NCBI RefSeq assembly: GCF_009755725.1
Contig: NZ_CP046619.1
Coordinates: 434,001-498,000 of the forward strand
Origin: Diaminobutyricimonas sp. LJ205
GTDB taxonomy: Bacteria > Actinomycetota > Actinomycetes > Actinomycetales > Microbacteriaceae
DNA length: 64,000 nt
Direction of reading: 5' to 3'
Positions 1-7,714 of this stretch are shown here, in pieces (position 1 is the first letter of the stretch; each line of letters begins with the position of its first letter). Under the pieces are notes generated by a model. It did no database searches. It worked only from the letters and a program-made list of their open reading frames with translations, and was not told the origin of the DNA. The translations under genes and the position numbers were made by a program.

Positions 1-485
1 ACGGCTCCACCGTGACCGAGAACGTGAAGAGCGTCCAGGCGCTCGGCGCGGCGGTGCTCGTGCACTCGATCGCCGATCGGGTCGCCAGCGTGCGTGAGGC
101 GCTCGCCGCGGGGGCGGCCGGCGTCATCCCGAAGTCCTCGGCGACCAAGACCGTGCTGGCCGCGGCGGCCACCGTCGCGCGCGGCGAGGTGCTGAACAAC
201 CTCGAGTGGGCGAGCGCGATCGACGCCGACCGTGACTTCGCCAAGGCGCAGCTGGGTCGCCGTGAGCGCGAGATCCTGCACCTGTACGCCTCCGGCCTAC
301 CGCTGAAGCTCGCCGCCGAGCAGCTCGGCATCGGCTACTCGACCGCGCGCGAGTACCTCGACCGGATCCGAGTGAAGTATGTCGAGGTGGGACGCCCCGC
401 CCCGACCAAGGTTGACCTGCTGCGCCGTGCGGTAGAAGACGGCATCCTGCCCGGGCTGGACCCTGATGCCGACGATGAGCAGTAG
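1..485 (+). CDS. LuxR/NarL-type response regulator, 5' end outside window
   Basis: The reading frame is open to the left edge, so the N-terminal half of the receiver domain, including the phospho-accepting Asp, is missing. What remains is the end of a receiver domain (the stretch AGAAGVIPKSS resembles the conserved Lys loop) and a C-terminal LuxR-type helix-turn-helix at about residues 80-145 of the visible part (GRREREILHLYASG, then LAAEQLGIGYSTAREYL). It probably controls transcription when phosphorylated by the sensor kinase encoded directly downstream, whose ATG lies inside the end of this gene (20 bp overlap). An internal GTG at position 12 is unlikely to be the real start because it would leave half a receiver domain. 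Target genes are unknown. Confidence 0.85.
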   Translation, partial: GSTVTENVKSVQALGAAVLVHSIADRVASVREALAAGAAGVIPKSSATKTVLAAAATVARGEVLNNLEWASAIDADRDFAKAQLGRREREILHLYASGLPLKLAAEQLGIGYSTAREYLDRIRVKYVEVGRPAPTKVDLLRRAVEDGILPGLDPDADDEQ

Positions 486-1764
486 CCTCCCGGAGTCCCT
501 AAAGTCCCACCCCCCTCTCAAACCGACCCGAAACCCGATCAGTCGCCGCCGGGTCGAAACGGTGATGACGCGCAGCGTCGCGGTCTTCGGCCTGCTGTTC
601 GGCGCGCAGACCGTGCCGGCGATGGTCGCCCAGATCGATCAGGCTCCACCGGTATGGGCAGCCGCGGTCGTCACCGGACTGTTCGGCAGTCTCATCCTCG
701 CGTTCGCCGCGTCGCTCGCCCAGTTCGGTGTCCGGGTCGCCAACCACATCGTGCCGCTGGCGTACGTTGCCGCGCTGATCAGCTGGCCATTCACCGTCGA
801 GGACCCGGCTTCCGCGTCCGCGGGTAACCACTGGCTGTACTACATGCTGACCGTCGCCACCTCGTCGGCGGCGATCGGGATGTCGCGGCGGTGGGCGACG
901 GCATACCTGTTGGCCGTGCCCGTGCTCTACGGCGTGATCCGGCTCACCCCGCAGGGCGGCGGCTCCACCGGGGTACAAGCCGCGCTCGACGTGATGTACG
1001 CGATCCTGCTCGGCGGCGCGGTGCTGATCATGATGACGATGCTCAGGCAGGCCTCGAGCGCGGTGGATGCCGCGCAGTCCACGGCGCTGGACCGGTACGG
1101 ATCGGCCGTGCGCCAGCACGCGACCGACCTGGAGCGGGTGCAGGTCGACGCCATCGTGCACGACAGTGTGCTGACCACGTTCATTTCCGCGGGGCGCGCG
1201 GAATCTCCCGAGGCCAAGGCCCTCGCCGCGGACATGGCCAGGCTGGCCATCCGCCACTTGCGCGATGCCGCCGCGGTCGGCCCGGATGACGGAACCACCA
1301 TCCGCGCCAATGTCGTCGCCAAACGGATTGCCGCGGCGGCGGGCGCTGTGGCGGTCGACATGGACGTGGTCGTGCAGTCCGTCGGAGCGGTGCGGCTGCC
1401 GACCGGCGCCGCCGATGCGCTCTACTCGGCGGCTGTGCAGGCGGTCGTCAACTCGCAGCAGCACGCCGGCCATCAGCGAGGCATCCGCCGCTGGGTGCGC
1501 ATCAGCGGAATCGCCGACGGCCTGGCGATCGAGGTCGGCGACACCGGCGTGGGCTTCGATGTCGACACCATCCCGCAGGAACGCCTGGGCGTGCGCGTCT
1601 CGATCATCGAACGGCTGGAGGGCGTCGGCGGGCGTGCCGAGGTGCGCAGCGCCCCCGGGCACGGCTGTGTCGTCGACATCCGCTGGCCTCACCGCCCGGC
1701 GTCACCCGGTTCCCCCGTCGAGGCCGACGATGAGGACGATGAGGACGATGAGGTGAACGAATGA
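466..1764 (+). CDS. sensor histidine kinase
   Basis: Membrane sensor kinase of 432 aa. About six hydrophobic segments lie between residues 33 and 195. A short dimerisation/phosphoacceptor segment follows, with a likely phosphorylated His near residue 232 in AIVHDSVL. The C-terminal HATPase_c domain shows an N box (AVVNSQQHAG, Asn near 329), a G1 box (GDTGVGFD) and a G2-like region (GVRVSIIERLEGVGG). The tail is acidic (DDEDDEDDEV), encoded by a small gatgaggac repeat. The start is taken as ATG 466; ATG 475 is equally possible and both overlap the upstream regulator. Its stop overlaps the ATG of the next gene, so the three genes form one operon. It should phosphorylate the upstream LuxR-type regulator. 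The signal sensed cannot be read from the sequence. Confidence 0.85.
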   Translation: MPTMSSSLPESLKSHPPLKPTRNPISRRRVETVMTRSVAVFGLLFGAQTVPAMVAQIDQAPPVWAAAVVTGLFGSLILAFAASLAQFGVRVANHIVPLAYVAALISWPFTVEDPASASAGNHWLYYMLTVATSSAAIGMSRRWATAYLLAVPVLYGVIRLTPQGGGSTGVQAALDVMYAILLGGAVLIMMTMLRQASSAVDAAQSTALDRYGSAVRQHATDLERVQVDAIVHDSVLTTFISAGRAESPEAKALAADMARLAIRHLRDAAAVGPDDGTTIRANVVAKRIAAAAGAVAVDMDVVVQSVGAVRLPTGAADALYSAAVQAVVNSQQHAGHQRGIRRWVRISGIADGLAIEVGDTGVGFDVDTIPQERLGVRVSIIERLEGVGGRAEVRSAPGHGCVVDIRWPHRPASPGSPVEADDEDDEDDEVNE

Positions 1765-2822
1765 ACATCGGCATCCCCCGCGTTCTGGTCCTCGCGATCG
1801 CCAGCCTGTTCTCGGGCTACCACCTGGTGCTGGCCGCCTACTCGCTGCTGGCCGACTACGCCGCCGACAACGTGCCGATCATCGTCGCCATGGCGCTCTA
1901 CGCCGCGGCAACCGCGCTCAGCCTGGCCCCGACCAAGGGCAAGCGGATGCCCCGCTGGATCGCAGCCATCACCGTCGCTGTCGCGATCGCGCTCCCGCTG
2001 CTGGTGACCGCGCAACTCGATCCGAACCGTGACGGCGGCAACGGGTACGCCACCTGGTACGTCGCCGCCGTGGGCACGCTCATGACGATCACCTCCACCC
2101 GCCGAAGGCACCTCTGGGCGTGGATCGGGACGATCTTCCTGGTGGCGCAGACGGTGATCTGGTCGGGGCTGCCGGCGCTCGGCGCGCTGGGTGTGATCGG
2201 CAGTTGCGTGTGGGTCGCCGTCTCGCACATTCTCAGCCGGGCGATCGCCAAGGCGACCCGGGACTCTCGTCGGTTCGCGCAGGCCGAACGCGAGGCCGCC
2301 GAATGGCATGCCGCGCAGGAGGCGCACCTCTCCGAGCGCCAGATCCGGCTCGGCCAGACCAGCAGCATGGCGCTGCCGATGCTGAAGAAGATCGCCGCCC
2401 GCAAGGGCGAGCTCACCCCGGAAGAACGCCGCGAGTGCCTGAACCTCGAGGGCGCCATCCGCGACGAGATCCGCGGCCGCAAGCTGTTGAACGATGGGGT
2501 GCGCGAACAGGTGATGGCCGCCCGCCGCCGCGGCGCCACGGTCACCCTGCTCGATGAGGGCGGGATCGATGACCTCAGCGAGACCGAACTGGAACGGGTG
2601 CTCGACGAGCTGGCCACCGCCCTGCGGGGTACAGACGCCGACCGCGTGATCGTGCGCACGGTGCCCGAGGGGTCGGATGTCGCGGTCACAGTCGTCGGAC
2701 TGCGAAACGTCGACAACGGCCACGCCAGCGCCCTCGGCCAGGAGTCTGAGGATGACGAGGTGGCGTTGTGGCTGGAGATCTCGCGGGTGGCGACGGCGCG
2801 GTCTGAGGCGCTGGCGGAGTAG
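1761..2822 (+). CDS. membrane protein with cytoplasmic helical domain, two-component operon
   Basis: Protein of 353 aa that I do not recognise as a named family. The N-terminal 165 residues contain four or five hydrophobic segments; the rest is cytoplasmic, starting with a charged, helix-forming stretch (about 165-230, rich in Arg, Glu and Ala, probably coiled coil) followed by a mixed domain. The layout resembles the membrane half plus dimerisation helix of a histidine kinase, but no N, G1 or G2 ATP-binding box is visible. It could be a degenerate kinase or an accessory partner of the kinase encoded before it, with which it shares an ATGA overlap. The gene ends just before a set of hairpins, so it is probably the last in the operon. 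Confidence 0.75.
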   Translation: MNIGIPRVLVLAIASLFSGYHLVLAAYSLLADYAADNVPIIVAMALYAAATALSLAPTKGKRMPRWIAAITVAVAIALPLLVTAQLDPNRDGGNGYATWYVAAVGTLMTITSTRRRHLWAWIGTIFLVAQTVIWSGLPALGALGVIGSCVWVAVSHILSRAIAKATRDSRRFAQAEREAAEWHAAQEAHLSERQIRLGQTSSMALPMLKKIAARKGELTPEERRECLNLEGAIRDEIRGRKLLNDGVREQVMAARRRGATVTLLDEGGIDDLSETELERVLDELATALRGTDADRVIVRTVPEGSDVAVTVVGLRNVDNGHASALGQESEDDEVALWLEISRVATARSEALAE

Positions 2823-2862
2823 CCACCGGCTGACCCGGTCAATGGATGACCCGGTTAAAAGA

Positions 2863-2893
2863 GGAAGGGCCGCGCATCCCGCACGGCCCTTCC
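2863..2893. terminator. perfect 10-bp hairpin, probably bidirectional terminator
   Basis: GGAAGGGCCG (2863-2872) and CGGCCCTTCC (2884-2893) are exact reverse complements around an 11-nt loop. On the minus strand the stem is followed by TCTTTTAA, so it fits a Rho-independent terminator for transcription arriving from accE best, and it may also stop the plus-strand two-component operon that ends 40 bp before it. Confidence 0.65.
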
Positions 2894-2900
2894 AAACCCC

Positions 2901-2935
2901 GAGTCAGGACAACAACCCGAATATTGTCCTGACTC
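2901..2935. terminator. perfect 12-bp hairpin
   Basis: GAGTCAGGACAA (2901-2912) pairs exactly with TTGTCCTGACTC (2924-2935) around an 11-nt loop. It sits 7 bp after the first hairpin. There is no T-run on the plus-strand side (gcccccag follows), so it may be a terminator back-up, a protein-binding inverted repeat, or part of a structured RNA. Confidence 0.5.
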
Positions 2936-2943
2936 GCCCCCAG

Positions 2944-2975
2944 TCATCAGCCCGCTTACCCTAGTCGGCTGATGA
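2944..2975. repeat. 9-bp inverted repeat, third of a tandem hairpin set
   Basis: TCATCAGCC (2944-2952) pairs with GGCTGATGA (2967-2975) around a 14-nt loop, 8 bp after the second hairpin. On the plus strand ttggttgg follows. The stem is weaker than the two before it. Confidence 0.45.
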
Positions 2976-3163
2976 TTGGTTGGTATCGCTCTGTGAGAGA
3001 CACCTAGCAATATCTATAGTCGTACCTGCCGCGCAAGAGCAAAAGTCGTCATTTCGGGGGACTACCGGGGGACATCTTTCGGTGCGACCCTTCGCTCACT
3101 CGTTGAAATCACGGGGCAGAAGCTGGCACCCTACCCCCGATCGAGGCACACAAGGGGTACAAC

Positions 3164-3376
3164 TTAGCCCGAGAATGATCTCCACCCGGACTGCGGCTGA
3201 AGTGGCATCCGGAGCACCCGTGTGCTCAAGTCCCACGCCGAGCGTCCGGTCTGCTTGCGACGGTGGGTCTCATCGGAGAGTTGCTGCACCGCGGCACCGA
3301 GCACGGCATGCGTGGCCGCGAGCTCGGTGCCGGATGGGGAACCGCTGGTGACCCGCAGATCGAGGTTCTCGGTCAC
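3164..3376 (-). CDS. accE: acyl-CoA carboxylase epsilon subunit
   Basis: A 70-aa protein that is easy to miss because its frame continues open upstream, inside the carboxylase beta gene. It starts at GTG 3376, whose last two bases overlap the TGA stop of the beta gene (GTGA). The C-terminal signature [16 protein letters not shown] followed by SGWRSF matches the SAW...R...PL...G.W pattern of actinobacterial AccE/PccE proteins. The N-terminal strand [19 protein letters not shown] also fits the family's opening (a strand, then 'G.PT..ELAA'). In Streptomyces and Mycobacterium, epsilon subunits bind the alpha-beta carboxylase complex and raise its activity. The position directly after the beta gene supports the call. 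Length and composition are normal for the family. Confidence 0.85.
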   Translation of the reverse strand: MTENLDLRVTSGSPSGTELAATHAVLGAAVQQLSDETHRRKQTGRSAWDLSTRVLRMPLQPQSGWRSFSG

Positions 3377-4974
3377 AGCGGGATGTTCCCATGCTTCTTC
3401 GCCGGCAGCGCCGCCCGCTTGGTCTTCATCGCCCGCAGCGCCTTGATGATCGCGACGCGCGTCGCCGCAGGTTCGATCACGCCGTCGAGTTCGCCGCGCT
3501 CGGCGGCCAGGAACGGGGAAGCCACGTTGTAGGTGTACTCGTTCGCCAGCTTGGTGCGCACCGCGGCGACGTCCTCGCCGTTCTGCTCGGCTTCGCGGAT
3601 CTCGTTCCGGTAGAGGATGTTCACCGCGCCCTGGCCGCCCATCACGGCGATCTCGGCGGTCGGCCAGGCGTAGTTGATGTCCGCGCCGAGCTGCTTGGAG
3701 CCCATCACGATGTAAGCGCCGCCGTAGGCCTTGCGGGTGATCACGGTGATCAGCGGCACGGTGGCCTCGGCGTAGGCGTAGAGCAGCTTCGCGCCGCGGC
3801 GGATGACCCCGGTCCACTCCTGGTCGGTGCCGGGCAGGTAGCCGGGGACGTCGACGAGGGTGATGATCGGGATCGAGAACGCGTCGCAGAAGCGAACGAA
3901 CCGGGCCGCCTTCTCGCCGGCGTCGATGTTCAGGGTACCGGCCATCGCGTTCGGCTGGTTGGCGATCACGCCGACCGAGCGTCCCTCGACGCGGGCGAAA
4001 CCGATCACGATGTTCGGCGCGAACAACGGCTGCACCTCGAGGAAGGATCCCTCGTCGGTGACGTGGTCGATGATGCTGATCACGTCGTAGGGCTGGTTCG
4101 GGGAGTCCGGGATGACCGTGTTCAGCTTGCGGTCGGCGTCGGTGATCTCCAGCTCGGACTCATTCTCGTACGCCGGCAGTTCGGCCAGGTTGTTGTCCGG
4201 CAGGTAGGCGAGCAGGGTGCGCGCGTAGTCGAGCGCGTCATCCTCATCGCTGGCGAGGTAGTGAGCGACGCCGGAGATCTTGTTGTGGGTGAGCGCTCCG
4301 CCGAGCTCTTCCATGCCGACATCCTCACCGGTGACGGTCTTGATCACGTCCGGTCCGGTGACGAACATCTGGCTGGACTTGTCGACCATGATCACGAAGT
4401 CGGTGAGCGCGGGGGAGTAGACCGCGCCGCCGGCTGCCGGGCCGCAGATGATCGAGATCTGCGGGATGACGCCGGAGGCCTGGGTGTTGCGGCGGAAGAT
4501 CTCGCCGTACTTGCCGAGCGCGACGACACCCTCCTGGATGCGCGCCCCGCCGGAGTCGAGGATGCCGATGATCGGCACGCCGGTCTTCAGGGCCAGGTCC
4601 ATCACCTTGATGATCTTCTCGCCGGCGACCTCGCCGAGCGAGCCGCCGAAGATGGTGAAGTCCTGCGAGTACACCGCGACCTGCCGGCCGTGGATGGTGC
4701 CGATTCCGGTGACCACCGCGTCGCCGTATGGGCGCTTCTTCTCCATGCCGAACGCGTGGGTGCGGTGCCGCACGAACTCGTCCAGCTCGACGAACGAGCC
4801 GTGGTCGAGTAGCTGCTCGATCCGTTCCCGGGCGGTTTTCTTGCCCTTGGCGTGCTGCTTGGCGATAGCGGCCTCGCCGCTGGCCGTCACCGCTTCGTGG
4901 TAGCGCTCCTTGAGATCAGCGAGCTTGCCAGCGGTCGTGGACAGGTCGGGCGAGGGGGTAGCGTCTGCGGTCAC
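3373..4974 (-). CDS. pccB: propionyl/acyl-CoA carboxylase beta (carboxyltransferase) subunit
   Basis: Carboxyltransferase subunit of 533 aa, the usual length for AccD5/PccB proteins, which move CO2 from biotin to propionyl- or acetyl-CoA to make methylmalonyl- or malonyl-CoA. The N-terminal half shows the crotonase-like core ([18 protein letters not shown], then [12 protein letters not shown]) and the C-terminal half has [13 protein letters not shown] and [17 protein letters not shown] 4983 is a possible start, but GTG 4974 is preferred: TAGAGT ends exactly 7 nt upstream, as for a leaderless mRNA. The biotin-carrying alpha subunit is not in the window. The biotin ligase gene lies about 8 kb away. 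The gene is followed by accE in a GTGA overlap. Confidence 0.95.
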   Translation of the reverse strand: MTADATPSPDLSTTAGKLADLKERYHEAVTASGEAAIAKQHAKGKKTARERIEQLLDHGSFVELDEFVRHRTHAFGMEKKRPYGDAVVTGIGTIHGRQVAVYSQDFTIFGGSLGEVAGEKIIKVMDLALKTGVPIIGILDSGGARIQEGVVALGKYGEIFRRNTQASGVIPQISIICGPAAGGAVYSPALTDFVIMVDKSSQMFVTGPDVIKTVTGEDVGMEELGGALTHNKISGVAHYLASDEDDALDYARTLLAYLPDNNLAELPAYENESELEITDADRKLNTVIPDSPNQPYDVISIIDHVTDEGSFLEVQPLFAPNIVIGFARVEGRSVGVIANQPNAMAGTLNIDAGEKAARFVRFCDAFSIPIITLVDVPGYLPGTDQEWTGVIRRGAKLLYAYAEATVPLITVITRKAYGGAYIVMGSKQLGADINYAWPTAEIAVMGGQGAVNILYRNEIREAEQNGEDVAAVRTKLANEYTYNVASPFLAAERGELDGVIEPAATRVAIIKALRAMKTKRAALPAKKHGNIPL

Positions 4975-4981
4975 GCTTTTC

Positions 4982-4987
4982 ACTCTA
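4982..4987 (-). promoter_or_regulatory. -10-like hexamer of carboxylase beta gene (leaderless)
   Basis: TAGAGT on the minus strand, followed by 7 nt and GTG 4974. This matches TANNNT with the spacing expected when transcription begins at the start codon. Confidence 0.55.
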
Positions 4988-5011
4988 GCGACGGGTCAGG
5001 TGGGCCTGCCG

Positions 5012-5028
5012 TTGTGGCATGGCCACAA
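5012..5028. promoter_or_regulatory. perfect 17-bp palindrome, candidate operator
   Basis: TTGTGGC-ATG-GCCACAA, two exact 7-bp arms around 3 bp. It lies about 25 bp upstream of the -10-like box of the carboxylase genes, covering the expected -35 region, so a dimeric repressor bound here could block that promoter. The regulator is unknown. Confidence 0.45.
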
Positions 5029-5179
5029 TCTGAGGGCGAATCGTTGGTGCGAGCGCAGGAGACACCCGCTCTGGCCGGCCTCGTCCAGGCCGGTCTCGGC
5101 AAGCTCGACCAGCGAAATGGCAACCTTGCGGCCACCCGCCGTTCACCGGGTGTCCCCCGAACCGGTAACTTCCGCTCCA

Positions 5180-5185
5180 TAACGT
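5180..5185 (+). promoter_or_regulatory. -10-like hexamer of the nonulosonate operon (leaderless)
   Basis: TAACGT followed by 7 nt and GTG 5193. It overlaps the alternative GTG at 5184, which makes that upstream start unlikely. Confidence 0.45.
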
Positions 5186-5192
5186 GCCAACC

Positions 5193-6128
5193 GTGCGTGC
5201 CGTTTCGCTTGCGTGGGTTGAGTCCCCGCTACAGCTGGTTGGAGCGGTCGAGTTCTCGGCCGCCACCGGCGCGCGCATGACGATCATTCCGCGCGACACC
5301 GGTCCGCAGATGGCCTCCACCGCCCGCGAAATCGTCCGGCGAGGACTGCCCGACGGGGTGCTCCTGTCCGCCAAGGCCCGCGACATCCCGTGGTCGCAAC
5401 TGCGCCGCCACCAAGGCTGGCTGCTCGGCGACGCGCTGTCCGGCCAGGCCAGGCTGGCCCTGGCCCGGCTGCGCCCGGAACGGGTCGTGCTCGTCGATGA
5501 CGGCGCGATGACCCTGCGCCTCGCCGACGCATTCAGCGGGCGGGCGAAGTTCGCGAGGCCGAACGTCAGCGAGGGCCCCACCATGCGGCTGCTCGGGCGG
5601 ATGGCGCGGTCGGTGCTGCGATCCGCGCAGACCACTCTGTTCACCTATCACCACCGGGCGCTGCCGCCGCTGGCGGCGTTCCGCCGCGCTGGCGGGATGG
5701 TTGAGGCGAACAGCTTCACCTGGGTGCGCCGGGCAGGATCCGCCATCCGGATGCCGCAGTCCCGCGTTCTGCTCGGTACCGCGCGCGTGGTCGACGGGCT
5801 GATGACCGCCGATGCGCACCTCGGGTGGGTGCGGGCGCAGGCGGCCGCCGGACCGGTGGTGTATCTGCCGCACCGTCGGGAGACCGATCTCGACCGCGTC
5901 GCCGCGGTGCCGGGGGTCCAGGTCGTGCAGACCGGGCTGCCGGTGGAGCTGGCGCTCGCCGGCACCGACAAGCCGCTGGAGATTGTCAGCCTGCCGTCGA
6001 GTGCGGTGGACACGTTGCGGATTGTGCTCGCGGGGACGGGGAGCACAGTGTCTGAGGTGGGGGTTGGGGGTTTCGAGACGCTCGCTGGCGCTCGCTCCTC
6101 AACCACCGGAAAAGAGAGCACCCCGTGA
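5193..6128 (+). CDS. putative glycosyltransferase, first gene of nonulosonic-acid operon
   Basis: Protein of 311 aa without a firmly recognised family. It begins with a strand and loop (AVSLAWVESPLQLVGAVEF) resembling the start of GT-B enzymes of the sialyl/polysialyltransferase kind, where 'SPLQ' opens the first Rossmann fold. Later segments ERVVLVDDGAMTL and GPVVYLPHRRETDLDRV match that fold's strand/loop pattern. There is no signal peptide or membrane span. It overlaps the NeuA-like gene (GTGA), so transfer of the CMP-activated sugar onto a surface acceptor is a reasonable inference. The last 20 residues are encoded by a dispersed repeat element (6068-6108), so the natural C-terminus may have been replaced. 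GTG 5184 is an alternative start. Confidence 0.7.
   Translation: MRAVSLAWVESPLQLVGAVEFSAATGARMTIIPRDTGPQMASTAREIVRRGLPDGVLLSAKARDIPWSQLRRHQGWLLGDALSGQARLALARLRPERVVLVDDGAMTLRLADAFSGRAKFARPNVSEGPTMRLLGRMARSVLRSAQTTLFTYHHRALPPLAAFRRAGGMVEANSFTWVRRAGSAIRMPQSRVLLGTARVVDGLMTADAHLGWVRAQAAAGPVVYLPHRRETDLDRVAAVPGVQVVQTGLPVELALAGTDKPLEIVSLPSSAVDTLRIVLAGTGSTVSEVGVGGFETLAGARSSTTGKESTP
6068..6108. repeat. dispersed palindromic repeat, copy 1
   Basis: Begins GGGTTTCGAGACGC and ends GCTCCTCAACCACCG, with an alternating gctcgc/gcgctcgc core. A related element in opposite orientation is at 8299-8345 and a third copy at 19215-19262. It is translated as the tail of the putative glycosyltransferase. Confidence 0.7.
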
Positions 6129-6820
6129 ACGGGCGGGTGGTTGCGGTGATCCCCGCTCGGGGCGGCTCCAAGGGGGTGCCGCGCAAGAACCTGCGCCTGG
6201 TCGGCGGCCGGCCGCTGATTGCGCGCGCCGTGGATGCCGCCCTGGCCAGCGAACGCGTCGACACCGTCTACGTGTCCACCGACGATGCCGAGATCGCCGA
6301 GGTCGCTCGCGCAGCCGGCGCCGAGGTGATCGACCGGCCGGCTGAGCTCGCCCGCGACGAGTCCAGCTCCGAAGACGCCCTGCTGCATGCGCTCGAGGTG
6401 CTCGAGAGCGCGCCGGTGGTGCTCGTCTTCATCCAGCCCACTTCACCGTTCATCGACCCGGCGGCGATCGACGCTGCCATTGACCGGGTTGCCGCCGGTG
6501 AGGACGTCGTCTTCTCCGCGGCGCCTACCCACGCGTTCCTCTGGCGGGAGGGCGCGGACGGTGCCGAAGCGGTCAACCACGAGGCATCCGTTCGCCCTCG
6601 CCGGCAGGATCGCGACCCGCAGTTCCAAGAAACCGGCGCGTTTTACGTGATGCGCGCCGATGGCTTCCGCAAGGCGCGGTTTCGCTTCTTCGGCCGGATC
6701 GGCATGGCCGTGGTCGACGAAGCGGACGCGCTGGAGATCGACACAGTCGAGCAACTCAGGCTCGCTGACCACCTCGCGACACTCGCACAACCGACACTCG
6801 CAGAAAGAAGGAACCCATGA
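6125..6820 (+). CDS. neuA: acylneuraminate cytidylyltransferase family protein (CMP-nonulosonate synthetase)
   Basis: Protein of 231 aa, full length for the family. It activates a sialic-acid-like nine-carbon sugar with CTP to give the CMP-sugar. The N-terminal nucleotide-binding signature VVAVIPARGGSKGVPRKNL is intact, followed by YVSTDDAEIAEVA and VLVFIQPTSPF, which line the cytidine and metal site in this family; QFQETGAFYVM is the sugar-binding motif. GTG 6125 overlaps the previous stop and the stop overlaps the next ATG, so it is translationally coupled on both sides. Whether the substrate is Neu5Ac, legionaminate or another nonulosonate cannot be decided from sequence alone. Confidence 0.9.
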   Translation: MNGRVVAVIPARGGSKGVPRKNLRLVGGRPLIARAVDAALASERVDTVYVSTDDAEIAEVARAAGAEVIDRPAELARDESSSEDALLHALEVLESAPVVLVFIQPTSPFIDPAAIDAAIDRVAAGEDVVFSAAPTHAFLWREGADGAEAVNHEASVRPRRQDRDPQFQETGAFYVMRADGFRKARFRFFGRIGMAVVDEADALEIDTVEQLRLADHLATLAQPTLAERRNP

Positions 6821-7689
6821 AGGTCCGCATTGGGAACAACATCATTGGTGAGAACGAGCCGGTGTACGTCATCGCCGAGATCGGTCTGAACCACAACGGG
6901 GATGTCGAGTTGGCGAAGCAGCTGATTGACGTGGCGGCGGAATCCGGGGCGCAGGCGGTCAAGTTCCAGAAGCGCACCCCTGACATCGCCACGCCCGAGC
7001 ACATGAAGCTCACCCCGCGGGACACTCCGTGGGGAACCATGAGCTACCTCGAGTACCGCTACCGGGTGGAGTTCGAGCGCGCCGAGTACACCGAGATCGG
7101 CGACTACGCCACCATGCGCGGCCTGGACTGGTTCGCGTCGCCGTGGGACGAGCCCTCGGTGGACTTCCTCGAGGACATGAACGTCGTCGCCTACAAGATC
7201 GCGTCGGCGTCGATCACCGACATGGGCCTGCTCGCGCGGATCGCCGCCACCGGCAAGCCGGTGATCCTGTCCACCGGAATGTCGACCTTCGAGGAGGTCG
7301 AGGCCGCCGTTGACATGCTCGGCACCAACGGCCTGGTCATCCTGCACGCCACCTCCACCTACCCGCTGCCTCCCGAGGAGGCGAACCTGCGCATGATCCC
7401 CACCCTGCAGCAGCGCTACCCGGGTGTCCCGGTGGGCTACTCCGGCCACGAGACCGGACTCCAGATCTCGCTCGCCGCGGTCGCGTTGGGGGCGACCGTC
7501 GTCGAGCGACACATCACCCTCGACCGTGCCATGTGGGGATCGGATCACGCCGCCTCGCTGGAGCCGCACGGCCTCGAGAACCTGGTCCGCGATATCCGGA
7601 TCATCGAGCAGGCCATGGGCGACGGCGTGAAGCGCGTGTTCCCGGGCGAGCTGGCCCCGCAGGCGAAGCTGCGTCGCGTCCTCGCGTGA
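6817..7689 (+). CDS. neuB: N-acetylneuraminate synthase family protein lacking the SAF domain
   Basis: Protein of 290 aa with the NeuB TIM-barrel: YVIAEIGLNHNGD near the start, VKFQKRTPD, FASPWDE, YKIASASITD, ILSTGMSTFEEVE and GYSGHETG. These enzymes condense phosphoenolpyruvate with an N-acyl hexosamine to form a nonulosonic acid. Typical NeuB proteins are about 340-350 aa and end in an antifreeze-like (SAF) domain; here the protein stops right after the barrel (GELAPQAKLRRVLA). No frameshift is seen: the 25 bp after the stop lead straight to the next gene. In known NeuB dimers the SAF domain of one subunit caps the other's active site, so this form must close its site differently. Confidence 0.9.
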   Translation: MKVRIGNNIIGENEPVYVIAEIGLNHNGDVELAKQLIDVAAESGAQAVKFQKRTPDIATPEHMKLTPRDTPWGTMSYLEYRYRVEFERAEYTEIGDYATMRGLDWFASPWDEPSVDFLEDMNVVAYKIASASITDMGLLARIAATGKPVILSTGMSTFEEVEAAVDMLGTNGLVILHATSTYPLPPEEANLRMIPTLQQRYPGVPVGYSGHETGLQISLAAVALGATVVERHITLDRAMWGSDHAASLEPHGLENLVRDIRIIEQAMGDGVKRVFPGELAPQAKLRRVLA

Positions 7690-7714
7690 CGGCGGTTCGT
7701 GTGAGAGTGGCTGC

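Larger units (their letters stand above)
2823..3163. other. 341-bp gene-free stretch with three tandem hairpins
   Basis: No credible coding sequence is seen here between the converging two-component operon and accE. The left third holds three consecutive inverted repeats, listed separately. The remainder (2976-3163) is less GC-rich than the neighbours, has several G-runs (for example tttcggggg and accggggg near 3054-3072), and carries no clear start codon with a ribosome-binding site on either strand. Confidence 0.6.

Noticed and set aside
499-1692. A 397-codon minus-strand open frame opposite the sensor kinase
   Set aside because: The sequence is Arg/Asp/His-rich with no domain, as expected for the antisense frame of a GC-rich gene; the plus strand encodes a clear kinase.
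2980-3351. A 123-codon plus-strand ORF in and after the hairpin region
   Set aside because: No ribosome-binding site, Arg/Pro/Ser composition typical of noise, and its second half lies opposite accE.
3391-4812. A 473-codon plus-strand frame opposite the carboxylase beta gene
   Set aside because: Composition is Val/Asp/Leu/Arg low-complexity without recognisable motifs, while the minus strand has every carboxyltransferase motif.
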